The notes: generated from the letters alone by a model not told the origin. A DNA stretch of 64,000 nucleotides from Mycolicibacterium nivoides (GCF_003855255.1 NZ_CP034072.1:3216727-3280726), one strand, 5' to 3'; shown: positions 50,532-59,090, numbered from the stretch's first letter. Program-made: numbers and translations.

Positions 50532-50984
50532 ATGAGAAAGGTGCTGCTGTCGGTGTGCCTCGGTGCGGATTCCACCGCCGTCGCGTGGTCGAAGCACCCC
50601 GAGGAGTTCTCCCAGATTCAGGCCATGGTGATGCTGCAACCCGTGTCCGGCAACTACATCGTCGAAGAGTTCGTCAAGGGCATCGGCATGGAGGACGGCT
50701 ATGCCAAGTTCGACAAGGCCGTCCACGAGCGCACCGGGTTCCACCTGTCGGAGCAGTCCCCGCTGGAGCACGTGAAGGTCGTGACGGTGCCGACGCTGGT
50801 GGCCCAGGTTCACGACGACGTCATGACGCGACCGCAGGACGTGCAGGACATCTTCGACGCCATCCCCGTCGAGGAGAAGGCCTTGCGCTGGATCACCGGA
50901 ACCGACCGCCGATTCGACGGCTACAACTACTTCGGCGTGCACCCCGAGGTTCCGATCGAATGGTTCGACAAGCACGTCAAGTGA
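50532..50984 (+). pseudogene. Alpha/beta-hydrolase remnant (5' truncated)
   Basis: About 150 codons of the C-terminal half of an alpha/beta hydrolase: CLGADSTAVAWS (nucleophile-elbow region), LEHVKVVTVPTLVAQVHDDVMTRP with the likely acid Asp, and GTDRRFDGYNYFGVHPE with the late His. The N-terminal part with the substrate core is missing, and the first residues (MRKVLLSV) coincide with the truncated regulator on the other strand. A translated short protein cannot be excluded, but an intact fold is unlikely. Confidence 0.7.
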
Positions 50985-50998
50985 GTCACCCCCAAATT

Positions 50999-51029
50999 CG
51001 CTGACACTCGTCATTGACGACTGTCAGCG
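50999..51029. promoter_or_regulatory. 31-bp near-perfect palindrome, TetR operator
   Basis: Outer arms CGCTGACA/TGTCAGCG (50999-51006, 51022-51029) and inner arms TCGTCA/TGACGA around a single central T; only one base pair per arm is mismatched. It ends 8 bp before a TACGGT -10 hexamer (51038-51043) that is 7 nt from the TetR ATG at 51051. Confidence 0.85.
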
Positions 51030-51050
51030 AGAGGGCGTACGGTGACCGCC

Positions 51051-51659
51051 ATGACGTCGCGACAAGCACCATCCGTGGCCGAATCGCCGGCCCGGGGCGT
51101 CCGAGAGGCGCGCCGAATCGAAACCCGGGCCCGCTTGTTCGACGCTGCGCTGGGCGAGATTTCGGACCGTGGGTTGGCCGCGGCCGACGTCAGCGCGATC
51201 GCGGCCGCGGCGGGTGTGGCGAGGGGAACGTTCTACTTCCATTTCCCTACCAAGGAGCACGTTCTCATCGAGGCGGAGCGCGACGAGGAGACCCGGATCG
51301 TCCGCGAACTCGACAGGGCCAAGGGCGATCTGGAGTCGATCCTCACGCAAGTCGTCCGTCGTGTCCTCAGTGCCGAACGACGGTTGGGCGGAGCGGTTTT
51401 CCGGGACATGCTCGGCCTGCATTTCTCCTCGACCCGTCCGGTGGAAGACGAGTTGGCGCAGCACCCGCTCGCAGAGTTCCTGGTCGGGGTGATCAGCCGG
51501 TCGCAAGCGGCAGGGCAGGTGCCTGCCGACCGCGATGCGGGCGAACTCGCGACGTTCTTCCTCACCGGGCTGTTCGCATTGCTCGCCACCGGCGTATTCG
51601 ACGCTGCTCTGCTGAACCGCTATGTCACAACGATTGTCAAAGGGATGGAGAACCGATGA
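51051..51659 (+). CDS. TetR-family regulator (autoregulated)
   Basis: A 202-aa TetR regulator. The HTH is at about 28-70 (LFDAALGEISDRGLAAADVSAIAAAAGVARGTFYFHFPTKE split across helices). The C-terminal half contains the dimer helices with FFLTGLFALLATGVF. ATG at 51051 was chosen over GTG 51042 because TACGGT lies exactly 7 nt upstream, giving a leaderless transcript, and GTG 51042 is inside that hexamer. The 31-bp palindrome is its probable operator. Its stop overlaps the ferritin-like gene start (ATGA), so it controls a two-gene operon. Confidence 0.9.
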   Translation: MTSRQAPSVAESPARGVREARRIETRARLFDAALGEISDRGLAAADVSAIAAAAGVARGTFYFHFPTKEHVLIEAERDEETRIVRELDRAKGDLESILTQVVRRVLSAERRLGGAVFRDMLGLHFSSTRPVEDELAQHPLAEFLVGVISRSQAAGQVPADRDAGELATFFLTGLFALLATGVFDAALLNRYVTTIVKGMENR

Positions 51660-52480
51660 ATCGCACAGGCATCGAGGGCTACCGGGATTTCCTCGCCAGG
51701 CGTGACGGCGAGGCCGACCTGCTCAACAGACGGTTGGCGAATCGAGAGCGGTTCTTCGCCGAACTCGAAGCGAACCCCGTCCGCTCAGCCCATCCCGCCG
51801 ACCGGGCGATCTTCCTCCGCAATCTGCGCCGCCGACGCCCCGAACCCGGCCTGGATCGCAAGATGCTGTTTCTGCTGGCGACCGCCAAACTGAATCAGGC
51901 TGAACGGTTCGGCGTGGGGCTCGGCGAAACCTACGGACGCAACAGCGACGAAAATCTGCCGCCCGAGAACGTCTACCTCGAACTCGAAGAGCACTATCAC
52001 ACCCGACTGCTGGCATACGCGCTCGACGTCTTCGACCTGACCTTCCAGGTCGTCCCCCCGCCATTCGTGATGCGCCAGTTCGTCAAGACAGGTGTGTTCC
52101 TCCCCGAGCGGCTCGGCTTCATGTTTGTCGGGGCCGCAGAGATGGCGGGCTGCATCATGTTTGACGAACTACGCCGCGCCGGCGCCGAACTGTTCGCCGA
52201 CGAACCCGAGGTCGCCGAACGCATCGAACTGCTCTACAGCGAGATCCTCACCGACGAGATCGGCCATGTCGGCTACTGCGCATCCCGCTGCACACCGGCA
52301 GAGCGTGCGGTGATGCGCCGGGCCTACCCGCTCATCGGACGGCTCTTCGCCCGCCAGACCGCAGAAATCAGCCTGCTGATCGATCCCAAGGCATTGCACG
52401 CGCGCCTCGACCGGCCCTTCGATGTCGAAGAACTCACGGCCGGTCTGGACAACGAAACGTACCTCGTCGCACACCCGTGA
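51656..52480 (+). CDS. Ferritin-like diiron protein, unknown function
   Basis: A 274-aa helical protein. It has an E-x2-H pair at 112-115 (EEHYH) and a DEIGH motif with E201 and H204, together with E162 and E171, the spacing of carboxylate-bridged diiron ferritin-like proteins. A Pro-rich loop (QVVPPPFVM) precedes the second helix pair. No substrate can be named; N-oxygenase-, desaturase- and hydroxylase-like roles all fit the fold. It is translationally coupled to the TetR gene, so the ligand of that regulator may be its substrate. No ferredoxin or reductase is adjacent. Confidence 0.8.
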   Translation: MNRTGIEGYRDFLARRDGEADLLNRRLANRERFFAELEANPVRSAHPADRAIFLRNLRRRRPEPGLDRKMLFLLATAKLNQAERFGVGLGETYGRNSDENLPPENVYLELEEHYHTRLLAYALDVFDLTFQVVPPPFVMRQFVKTGVFLPERLGFMFVGAAEMAGCIMFDELRRAGAELFADEPEVAERIELLYSEILTDEIGHVGYCASRCTPAERAVMRRAYPLIGRLFARQTAEISLLIDPKALHARLDRPFDVEELTAGLDNETYLVAHP

Positions 52481-52623
52481 GGTCAAGACTGCCGATCCGG
52501 TGCCTGTGACGAATGTGCGGGCTTTCGCGGCAGATTCACGGGTTCTGCAATCGATAGGCGACACATTCGCCGCAGCGTCCGGCGAAGGACTGCGACTGCC
52601 CAGGCGGGGCCGTCTCAAGCAGA

Positions 52624-52656
52624 AACGCGGCCCGGGAATGCCTCCCGAACCGCGTT
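52624..52656. terminator. Hairpin between the diiron operon and tRNA-Ala
   Basis: AACGCGG (52624-52630) pairs with CCGCGTT (52650-52656), with GGGA/TCCC inside. It lies 18 nt beyond the tRNA-Ala 3' end on the minus strand and about 140 nt after the diiron gene stop. It can serve either transcript. Confidence 0.6.
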
Positions 52657-52673
52657 GACCTGTTCCCATTCTG

Positions 52674-52746
52674 TGGAGCTAAGGGGAATCGAACCCCTGA
52701 CCTTCTCGATGCGAACGAGACGCGCTACCAACTGCGCTATAGCCCC
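52674..52746 (-). tRNA. tRNA-Ala (anticodon CGC)
   Basis: Acceptor GGGGCTA/TAGCTCC with a G3-U70 wobble, the identity element of alanine tRNAs. Anticodon stem TCTCG/CGAGA, loop TTCGCAT, anticodon CGC (reads GCG). T-arm GGTTCGATTCC, discriminator A at 52674, no encoded CCA. It marks the end of the accessory segment. Confidence 0.96.
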
Positions 52747-52801
52747 TGATACCGGAAGCAAAGGCTACCAGCACTGCGCCCGTGAGACGAAACCGGCCGC
52801 C

Positions 52802-53965
52802 CTACTGCCCGGAAGCACGCGGTAGATCGTATTCGCGGGACATCGACGCGTACGACGCGTACGCCAGGTGCTCGAAGATCGGGTCCTCGTCGTCGATATC
52901 GAGCACCACCGCGCCGGGCCTGCGCAGCCGGGCCGGCACCACGTCGAGCTTGTGGTCGTCGGTGTTCTCCACACCCAGCCTGGACCGGGCCATCCGGTGC
53001 GCACGACGGCGCCGCAACTGCTCCTCGATGCGCGTCTGGCGGCGGAGGTAGGCCAGATACAGCACGGTCAGCGTTCCGGCGCCACCACACACCCACCAGG
53101 CCGACGGTGTCACCAGCAGGGCCGCGGCCGCCGAGAACAGCAGCGTCGCCGCCAGCACCGCGAGCACGCGCTTGCGGAACTGGAACTTGCGGGCGCTGAT
53201 CTCCGCGGCTTTCTTGGATTCGAACCGGCGCTGCCGGGTCGCGTTGAGCGACGCGACGGGCGCCTCTTCCTGATCTTCCTCGGCCGGCTGGTCCTCGGCC
53301 TCGGGTTCCAGACCCGAGGAGTCGTCGACGTACTCGTACTCGTCGTCGGTGAGATCCTCCGGATCTTCGTCCTCCTGGACGTCCTCGAGATCCACTGCGA
53401 TGCGCTCGGTTTGAGCCTCCGATTCGACAGTCTCGAAGCCCGCGATGGGCTCTTCGACGGGCTCCTCGACCGCGGCGGGCTCGGGTTCGGCCTCTACCTC
53501 TACCTCGGGCTCGGTCTCGAACTCCAATTCGAGCTCGGGTTCGGCCACTTCCTCGGCAGCCTCGGCCATCGCGCCGACCGGCAGCGCGCCGGAATCCTCG
53601 TCGACAATGTCGACGTCGAGGTAGTCGGGTTCGGGGGTCTCGACGCTCACCGCTGCCACCACGACGGTGCGCTGCACTGTGGCGTGCACCCGCACCTCGA
53701 CGGGCGCCTCGTCCTCAAGGTCTTCGTCGAGGTCCTCATCGAGGTGGTCGGCGGTGGGCTGCCAGTCCGGATCACTGTGATGCCCGGCGGCCGGGCCGCG
53801 TCGTAAGCGTTGTGCGTTGCGGCCGCTGTTGAGTACTCGTGTCGCCAGGGCGACGTCGCTGGTACGACGCACCGAGTCGCGCTTGCTGATCAACATCGGA
53901 ACCAACACGAAAAGCCAGAGAACGACAAGGGAAATCCACAGTAGTGACTGGGGGATGCTTGGCAT
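52802..53965 (-). CDS. glpR: Glp receptor / SepX-type cell-division membrane protein
   Basis: A 387-aa membrane protein. A first TM (about 8-26, LLWISLVVLWLFVLVPMLIS) is followed by a long acidic, Glu/Asp/Pro-rich cytoplasmic region (about 75-255), a short basic stretch (RKFQFRKR) and two TMs (about 280-302 and 308-325). The C-terminal cytoplasmic tail is LDIDDEDPIFEHLAYA. This topology and the order galU-moeA-rimJ-this gene correspond to GlpR of Corynebacterium and SepX of Streptomyces (Rv0996 in M. tuberculosis), which anchor the gephyrin-like Glp to the division apparatus. ATG at 53965 follows AAAGGAG. Homology is by context and topology. Confidence 0.82.
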   Translation of the reverse strand: MPSIPQSLLWISLVVLWLFVLVPMLISKRDSVRRTSDVALATRVLNSGRNAQRLRRGPAAGHHSDPDWQPTADHLDEDLDEDLEDEAPVEVRVHATVQRTVVVAAVSVETPEPDYLDVDIVDEDSGALPVGAMAEAAEEVAEPELELEFETEPEVEVEAEPEPAAVEEPVEEPIAGFETVESEAQTERIAVDLEDVQEDEDPEDLTDDEYEYVDDSSGLEPEAEDQPAEEDQEEAPVASLNATRQRRFESKKAAEISARKFQFRKRVLAVLAATLLFSAAAALLVTPSAWWVCGGAGTLTVLYLAYLRRQTRIEEQLRRRRAHRMARSRLGVENTDDHKLDVVPARLRRPGAVVLDIDDEDPIFEHLAYASYASMSREYDLPRASGQ

Positions 53966-54032
53966 GACGCCTGCTCCTTTCCCCTTCAGGCTAGGTCTGT
54001 GACCAGCGCATCCATGGATGGCGCGCCGACAC

Positions 54033-54050
54033 AATTACACACCTGTAATT
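54033..54050. promoter_or_regulatory. Palindrome upstream of glpR
   Basis: AATTACA-CACC-TGTAATT, perfect 7-bp arms in an AT-rich stretch of the 241-bp rimJ-glpR gap. A CACATGTG core (54072-54079) lies 25 bp away. Possible regulatory site for glpR. Confidence 0.4.
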
Positions 54051-54206
54051 CGATCGATACAAGCACCAACAGTCACATGTGTCACATTGGTAACAGCTGG
54101 AGAGGCCAGTTTCGCTGAGATTGCTTCCAGGGCTGTGGATCCGGTGAAATCACGACCGCGCGCGCAGTTTCGACGCGGCGCGCCGCAACTCAGGTCCCCA
54201 CCGAAA

Positions 54207-54860
54207 TCAGCACCAGCTGGCGCGGCCGGCCGAAACCAGGGCCTGGGCCGCCGAATGCTTGAGCTCCTCCAACGTGATGGCGACCAAGAGGTGGTCCCGC
54301 CAGGCGCCGTCCACCTCGAGATAGCGGCGCAGCAGCCCCTCCTCGCGGAAGCCGACCCGCGCCAGCACGGCCCGGCTCGCGACGTTCTCCGGACGCACCG
54401 TGGCCTCCACCCGGTGCAGCTGCACCCCGTTGAAGGAGTGGTCGAGCCCCAGCGCCAGCGCACCGGTCGCCACCCCGCCGCCGGTCTTGTCGCTGGCCAC
54501 CCAATAGCCGATCCACGCCGATCGCAGCGCGCCATGGGTGACGTTGCCGATCGTGAGCTGGCCTGCGAATTGCCCGTCGAGCTCGATCACGTACGGCAGC
54601 ATCCGCCCGCGCCGGGCCTCGCTGCGCAGGCCCGAGCAGATCGCGGGCCACGACGAAACAGCATGACGGACACGCCAATCCACGCCACTGACCGGCTCCC
54701 ACGGCTCCAGATGGGCCTGGTCGGCCAGCCGGATGCGGCTCCACACCGCGGCATCCCGCAGCCGCACCGGACGTAGCCGCACCACACCGGCCTGCACCCG
54801 CAACGGTCCGATCGGACCGGGCCAACCCGGGTGAAAAGCGTTGGACCGGAACAGGCTCAT
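54207..54860 (-). CDS. rimJ: RimJ-like GNAT acetyltransferase
   Basis: A 217-aa GNAT enzyme, RimJ/RimL subgroup, that acetylates N-terminal residues of proteins. It shows IRLRPVRLRDAAVW-type opening (VVRLRPVRLRD), QLTIGNVTHG, the acetyl-CoA loop KTGGGVATGALALGLDHSF and the NVASRAVLARVGF helix with EEGLLRRYLEVDG. It is conserved between glp and glpR (Rv0995). ATG at 54860; the GTG six bases earlier is possible. Its substrate in mycobacteria is not known to me. Confidence 0.92.
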   Translation of the reverse strand: MSLFRSNAFHPGWPGPIGPLRVQAGVVRLRPVRLRDAAVWSRIRLADQAHLEPWEPVSGVDWRVRHAVSSWPAICSGLRSEARRGRMLPYVIELDGQFAGQLTIGNVTHGALRSAWIGYWVASDKTGGGVATGALALGLDHSFNGVQLHRVEATVRPENVASRAVLARVGFREEGLLRRYLEVDGAWRDHLLVAITLEELKHSAAQALVSAGRASWC

Positions 54861-54906
54861 CCGCACAGTCGATTCGTCACACCGTCATTCATCGAATGAA
54901 GTCTTA

Positions 54907-56145
54907 TCAGCCGCGCTGGGCCAGGAATGCGACATCCACGGTTTCGCCGGTGCGAACCTCGTCGACCTCACTCGGAATCACCACGAGACAGTTCGCCTCG
55001 GCGAGGGTGGCCAGCAGGTGGGTGGACGCGCCCGGCGCCCCGCCCAGGGCCTGCACCAGGTATTCGCCGGTGTCCTGGTCCCTCATGAGCTGCCCGCGCA
55101 GGTATCCGGTGCGGCCCGCGACCGAGCTGATCGGCGCCAGCGTGCGGGCCTGAACCATGCGCCGCATCGGCTGGCGCTTGCCCAGCGAGAGCCGGATCAG
55201 CGGGCGGACCATCACCTCGAACACCACCAGCGCGCTCACCGGGTTGGCCGGCAGCAGGAAGACCGGGACGCGGTCGCGACCGAGCTGGCCGAATCCCTGC
55301 ACCGATCCCGGGTGCATCGCGATCCGGGCCACCTCCATCTCGCCGAGTTCGGCGAGCACGGTGCGTACAGATTCAGCGGCGGCTCCGCCCACCGCACCGG
55401 CGATCACCACGATCTCGTTGCGATTGACTTGGCCCTCAACGGTTTCCCGCAGTTCCCGCGGGTCGGTGCTGATGATGCCGACGCGGTTGACCTCGGCACC
55501 CGCATCCCGGCCTGCGGCGGCCAGCGCGTAGGAGTTCACGTCGTACACCTGCCCGGTCCCCGGGCTGCGGGACACGTCGACGAGTTCGCCGCCTACACAC
55601 ATCACGCACAGCCTCGGCCGCGGATGCACCAGCACCCGGTCCCGCCCGACCGCGGCCAGCAGCCCCACCTGGGCCGGACCGATGATGGTGCCGGCCCGCA
55701 CCGCGACGTCACCGGGTTGCACGTCGTCGCCCGTGCGCCGGACATAGGCGCCCGAGCGCACGCTGCGCAGGATCCGCACCCGGCTCTCGCCGCCGTCGGT
55801 CCACCGCAACGGCAGTACCGCATCGGCCAGCGTCGGCATCGGCGCGCCGGTCTGCACCCGCGCGGCCTGCCGCGGCTGCAACCGGCTCGGGGTACGCGCA
55901 CCCGCCTCGATCGAGCCCATCACGGGCAGGCTGATCTCACCGGCGCCGTCACCCACCGACAACACGTCGACGCTGCGCACCGCGTAGCCGTCGATGGCGG
56001 CCTGATCGAATCCCGGCATGGGCCGTTCGGTGACGACCTCTTCGGCGCACATCAGGCCTTGTGACTCGGCGATGGCCACTCGCACCGGTCGGGGGGCCAC
56101 TGCGGCAGCGGCTACCCGAGCCTGCTGTTCCTCCACCGAACGCAC
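54907..56145 (-). CDS. glp: Gephyrin-like protein Glp (MoeA homologue)
   Basis: A 412-aa MoeA/gephyrin-E-fold protein. It has the FDQAAIDGYAV segment (46-56), QTGAPMPTLADAVLP (98-112) and the RRTGDDVQPGD loop. Key catalytic residues are lost: canonical TGDEL is VGGEL (184-188) and the SGGVSVGxYD loop is AGAVGGAAAE (249-258). It is therefore unlikely to be a molybdenum insertase. The order galU-glp-rimJ-glpR is that of the corynebacterial division gephyrin Glp, which binds FtsZ. GTG at 56145 with a GGAAGG site. Molybdopterin binding is still possible. Confidence 0.85.
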   Translation of the reverse strand: MRSVEEQQARVAAAAVAPRPVRVAIAESQGLMCAEEVVTERPMPGFDQAAIDGYAVRSVDVLSVGDGAGEISLPVMGSIEAGARTPSRLQPRQAARVQTGAPMPTLADAVLPLRWTDGGESRVRILRSVRSGAYVRRTGDDVQPGDVAVRAGTIIGPAQVGLLAAVGRDRVLVHPRPRLCVMCVGGELVDVSRSPGTGQVYDVNSYALAAAGRDAGAEVNRVGIISTDPRELRETVEGQVNRNEIVVIAGAVGGAAAESVRTVLAELGEMEVARIAMHPGSVQGFGQLGRDRVPVFLLPANPVSALVVFEVMVRPLIRLSLGKRQPMRRMVQARTLAPISSVAGRTGYLRGQLMRDQDTGEYLVQALGGAPGASTHLLATLAEANCLVVIPSEVDEVRTGETVDVAFLAQRG

Positions 56146-56193
56146 AACACGCCTTCCTATGCCATCCGGGCCGACGTGCGGGCCAGCTTGTTG

Positions 56194-57123
56194 CTAGCCC
56201 TCCTGTCCGGTCAGACCCAATCGTTCGACCAACCACCGCCGCAAATCAGGGCCGTAGTCGTCACGTTCCAACGCAAAGTCAACCGCAGCCTTCAGGTAGC
56301 CGCCGGGATTTCCCAGGTCGTGTCGGGCTCCGCGGTGCACAACCACATGTACCGGGTGGCCCTCCTCGATGAGCAGAGCGATGGCGTCGGTCAGCTGAAT
56401 CTCCCCGCCCACGCCGCGTGAAACGCGACGCAGCGCATCGAAGATCGCCCGGTCGAGAAGGTAGCGGCCGGCGGCGGCGTACGGAGACGGCGCATCCTCG
56501 GGCTTGGGCTTTTCCACCATGCCCTTGACCCGCAGCACGTTCGGGTTGGCCGCGTCGGGCACGGTCTCGACGTCGAAGACGCCGTAGGCACTGATCTCGT
56601 CGCCGGGCACCTCGATGGCGCACAGCACGGAACCGCCGCGCTTGGCCCGCACCTTGGACATGGTCTCCAGGACACCGGTGGGCAGCACCAGGTCATCGGG
56701 CAGCAGGACGGCGATCGCGTCCTCGTCGGGAGCCAGCGCGGCCTCGACGCAGCTGACGGCATGTCCCAGGCCGAGCGGCTCGGCCTGCACCACAGACTCG
56801 ACCTTGATCAGCGCGGGAGCACGGCGAACCTTCTCCAGCATCGTCTTCTTGCCGCGAGCCTCCAGCGTGCCCTCGAGCACCAGGTCCTCGACGAAATGCG
56901 CGACGACGCCGTCCTTGCCTTCGGAGGTGATGATGATCAGTCGCTCGGCACCGGCCTCAGCCGCCTCGGCCGCCACCAGCTCGATGCCCGGGGTGTCGAC
57001 CACCGGAAGCAATTCCTTGGGGACCGTCTTGGTGGCGGGAAGGAATCGCGTACCCAGACCGGCCGCCGGGACCACGGCCGTGTAGGGAATCGGCACCTCA
57101 GGCGCCTTGTGAGACGTGCTCAT
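56194..57123 (-). CDS. galU: UTP-glucose-1-phosphate uridylyltransferase
   Basis: A 309-aa nucleotidyltransferase making UDP-glucose for galactan and other envelope glycans. It has VVPAAGLGTRFLPATK (about 17-32), EYALIV-like EAGAERLIIITSEGKD, GLGHAVSC (about 117-124), VLLPDDLVLP, GMVEKPKPEDAPS and LDRAIFDALRR. ATG at 57123 has TAGTGT (57131-57136) 7 nt upstream on the minus strand, a leaderless promoter. It starts the galU-glp-rimJ-glpR block and is divergent from the cyclo-ligase gene by 27 nt. Confidence 0.97.
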   Translation of the reverse strand: MSTSHKAPEVPIPYTAVVPAAGLGTRFLPATKTVPKELLPVVDTPGIELVAAEAAEAGAERLIIITSEGKDGVVAHFVEDLVLEGTLEARGKKTMLEKVRRAPALIKVESVVQAEPLGLGHAVSCVEAALAPDEDAIAVLLPDDLVLPTGVLETMSKVRAKRGGSVLCAIEVPGDEISAYGVFDVETVPDAANPNVLRVKGMVEKPKPEDAPSPYAAAGRYLLDRAIFDALRRVSRGVGGEIQLTDAIALLIEEGHPVHVVVHRGARHDLGNPGGYLKAAVDFALERDDYGPDLRRWLVERLGLTGQEG

Positions 57124-57150
57124 CGTTCACACACTAACGCCCGTTCTGAA

Positions 57151-57750
57151 ATGGTGGAGGGCGTGACCCCGCCGACGAAGACCGATTTGCGAACCGGCGT
57201 TCTCCGTGCAAGACGGGCCGTACCCGCCGACCGCCGCGACAGTGAGGCGCAGGCACTCAGCCGCTGGCTGCCCACTCTGGTGCGCAGCGGGCAAACGGTG
57301 TGCGCCTACGTTCCGGTGGGCTCGGAACCGGGGTCGCAGGCCCTGTTGGACACCCTGTTGGAACTCGGTGTGCGCGTGCTGCTTCCGGTCGCCCGCAACG
57401 ACGAGGACGGCCGGGGCATGCCGATGCAGTGGGGCCCGTATGAACCCGGCTCATTGGTGGCCGCCGAGTTCGGCCTGCGCGAGCCCGCGCCGCCGTGGTT
57501 GCCCGCAGGACGGATCGCAGATGCCGAGGTGGTTCTCGTGCCCGCGCTGGCCGTCGACCGCCACGGCAACCGGCTGGGCCGGGGCGCCGGTTTCTATGAC
57601 CGGACCCTGATCTATGCCGCACCGCATGCGCGCCTGGTCGCGGTGGTGCGTGACGACGAACTGGTCGACGAACTCCCCGCCGATCCCCACGACGTGCGAA
57701 TGACGCACGCACTGACGCCGTCGGGCGGAATCGTGACGTTGCAGCCCTGA
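57151..57750 (+). CDS. 5-formyltetrahydrofolate cyclo-ligase
   Basis: A 199-aa ATP-dependent enzyme that recycles 5-formyl-THF to 5,10-methenyl-THF. It has LRTGVLRARRAVP (basic N-terminal helix), VCAYVPVGSEPG, LVPALAVDRHGNRLGRGAGFYDRTL (about 131-155, the ATP/Mg loop and conserved YDR), and DPHDVRMTHALTPSG. The start is ambiguous: ATG at 57151 or the GTG at 57163 behind GGAGG. Rv0992c position. It precedes a PucR-type regulator by 19 nt. Confidence 0.93.
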   Translation: MVEGVTPPTKTDLRTGVLRARRAVPADRRDSEAQALSRWLPTLVRSGQTVCAYVPVGSEPGSQALLDTLLELGVRVLLPVARNDEDGRGMPMQWGPYEPGSLVAAEFGLREPAPPWLPAGRIADAEVVLVPALAVDRHGNRLGRGAGFYDRTLIYAAPHARLVAVVRDDELVDELPADPHDVRMTHALTPSGGIVTLQP

Positions 57751-57769
57751 GCTGGTCCAGAATCGTCAG

Positions 57770-59005
57770 GTGTCCGATCCGGTGAGCGCAGACTTCGGTG
57801 TCCGCATGCAGCTGATCGTCGACGTGCTGGCCCAAACCCTGGACCGGGCCGTGCTGCTGGATGACGAGGAGCTGACCCCGGTCACGCACAGCCGTCAGCT
57901 CGGCGAACTCGACGACGTGCGGGTCCACAGCGTGCTGCAACGCGAGACCCGCGCGGAGGTCAAGGCGGCGCTGTTCAACTTCGGGATCGGCTCGGCGGAC
58001 TCGGCGGTGTGGACCCCGGCCTTTCCGCAGTACAACCTGATGCCGCGGTTCTGCGTCCCTGTCCGGTCCGCGTCCGAGCGGTTCGGCTACCTGTGGATCA
58101 TCGCGCCCGAGGGCTCACTGCCCGAGCACGGTCAGCGGCTGGCCGAGCGAGCGGGTGCCGACCTGCTGGCCATCCTCGACCGCCGCAACGCGGCGCTGCG
58201 CTCCGAGGAGTCCGCGCAGCAGGGCCTCCTGATGCGGTTGATCGCCGCCGAAGATCCAGGGCAGGCCCAGACGGTGGTCGCCGAACTGCACGCCAGGGCA
58301 ATGGCCGAGCCACACGACGTGGTCCAGGTTTTCAGGTTCGAGCCCGACCCTGACGACGCGGGCGATCCGGTCGACCGGAGCATGGCGCTGCGTCTGCGGT
58401 TGGCGGCCACCGACCGGACACGCCGGTGGTACACCCTGGCCGGATCACCGACGACGATCCTCGCGGTGTCACGTTCGGACGCCGGGTCTGCAGCGACCGC
58501 CGACACCGTTGCCCTGGCCGTGCGGGCCAGCTACGGAACCCACCCAGCCATCGGCAGCTCCGGCACTCCCCTGCCGCTAACGGAAGCCGCCCTTGGGTTT
58601 CGCCAGGCGAGGCTGGCGCTGGCGCTGGCAGAGGTCGGCGCGGGCAGCGCCCAGGTGGCCGACTGGTCCGCCCTCGGCTCGTGGCGCACCCTGGCATTGC
58701 TGGGCCAGGCCTACGGCCCGGACCGGCTCGGCGAACTGGTCCACCCCGGCATCGTCGGCCTGATCGAGCAGGGTCGCGAAGATCTCCTCCGCACGCTGGA
58801 GACGTACCTGGCCAACGGCGGTGACGTGCGGCGCACCTCCGAGGAGATGTATCTCCACCGGTCCACGCTGTATTACCGGCTGGAGAAGCTCACCGAGGCC
58901 GTCGGCAGCGATCTCAGCGACGGTGAGACCCGTTTCGCTCTGATGCTGAGCCTGCGGTTGGCACGCCTGGCCGGGCTGTACCACCCCGGTTCGACAGCTG
59001 TCTGA
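57770..59005 (+). CDS. PucR/CdaR-type transcriptional regulator
   Basis: A 411-aa regulator. The N terminus (about 10-130) is GAF-like in pattern (LDRAVLLDDEELTPVTHS, FGYLWII), the middle (about 150-330) is a GGDEF-like/CdaR region (ALGFRQARLALAL) and the C-terminal PucR HTH (about 335-400) has LETYLANGGDVRRTSEEMYLHRSTLYYRLEKL. Such proteins activate neighbouring catabolic or transport genes; the permease-Usp operon 125 nt downstream is the candidate target. GTG at 57770. Confidence 0.88.
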   Translation: MSDPVSADFGVRMQLIVDVLAQTLDRAVLLDDEELTPVTHSRQLGELDDVRVHSVLQRETRAEVKAALFNFGIGSADSAVWTPAFPQYNLMPRFCVPVRSASERFGYLWIIAPEGSLPEHGQRLAERAGADLLAILDRRNAALRSEESAQQGLLMRLIAAEDPGQAQTVVAELHARAMAEPHDVVQVFRFEPDPDDAGDPVDRSMALRLRLAATDRTRRWYTLAGSPTTILAVSRSDAGSAATADTVALAVRASYGTHPAIGSSGTPLPLTEAALGFRQARLALALAEVGAGSAQVADWSALGSWRTLALLGQAYGPDRLGELVHPGIVGLIEQGREDLLRTLETYLANGGDVRRTSEEMYLHRSTLYYRLEKLTEAVGSDLSDGETRFALMLSLRLARLAGLYHPGSTAV

Positions 59006-59090
59006 ACGAGCCGGCTGAGTTTCCTACAGTTTCGGCCCGATTTCGGCTCCGTCGACCCGTCGCCAGGCATAGCGTTCTCTTCTGGCCGCT

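Noticed and set aside
52674..52746. tRNA-Ala as an attachment site for an integrated element
   Set aside because: No integrase gene and no second copy of the tRNA 3' end was seen in the 44-53 kb segment.
54060..54090. CRP site upstream of glpR (GTCACATGTGTCACA region)
   Set aside because: Half-sites do not have TGTGA-N6-TCACA spacing; only a CACATGTG core is symmetric.
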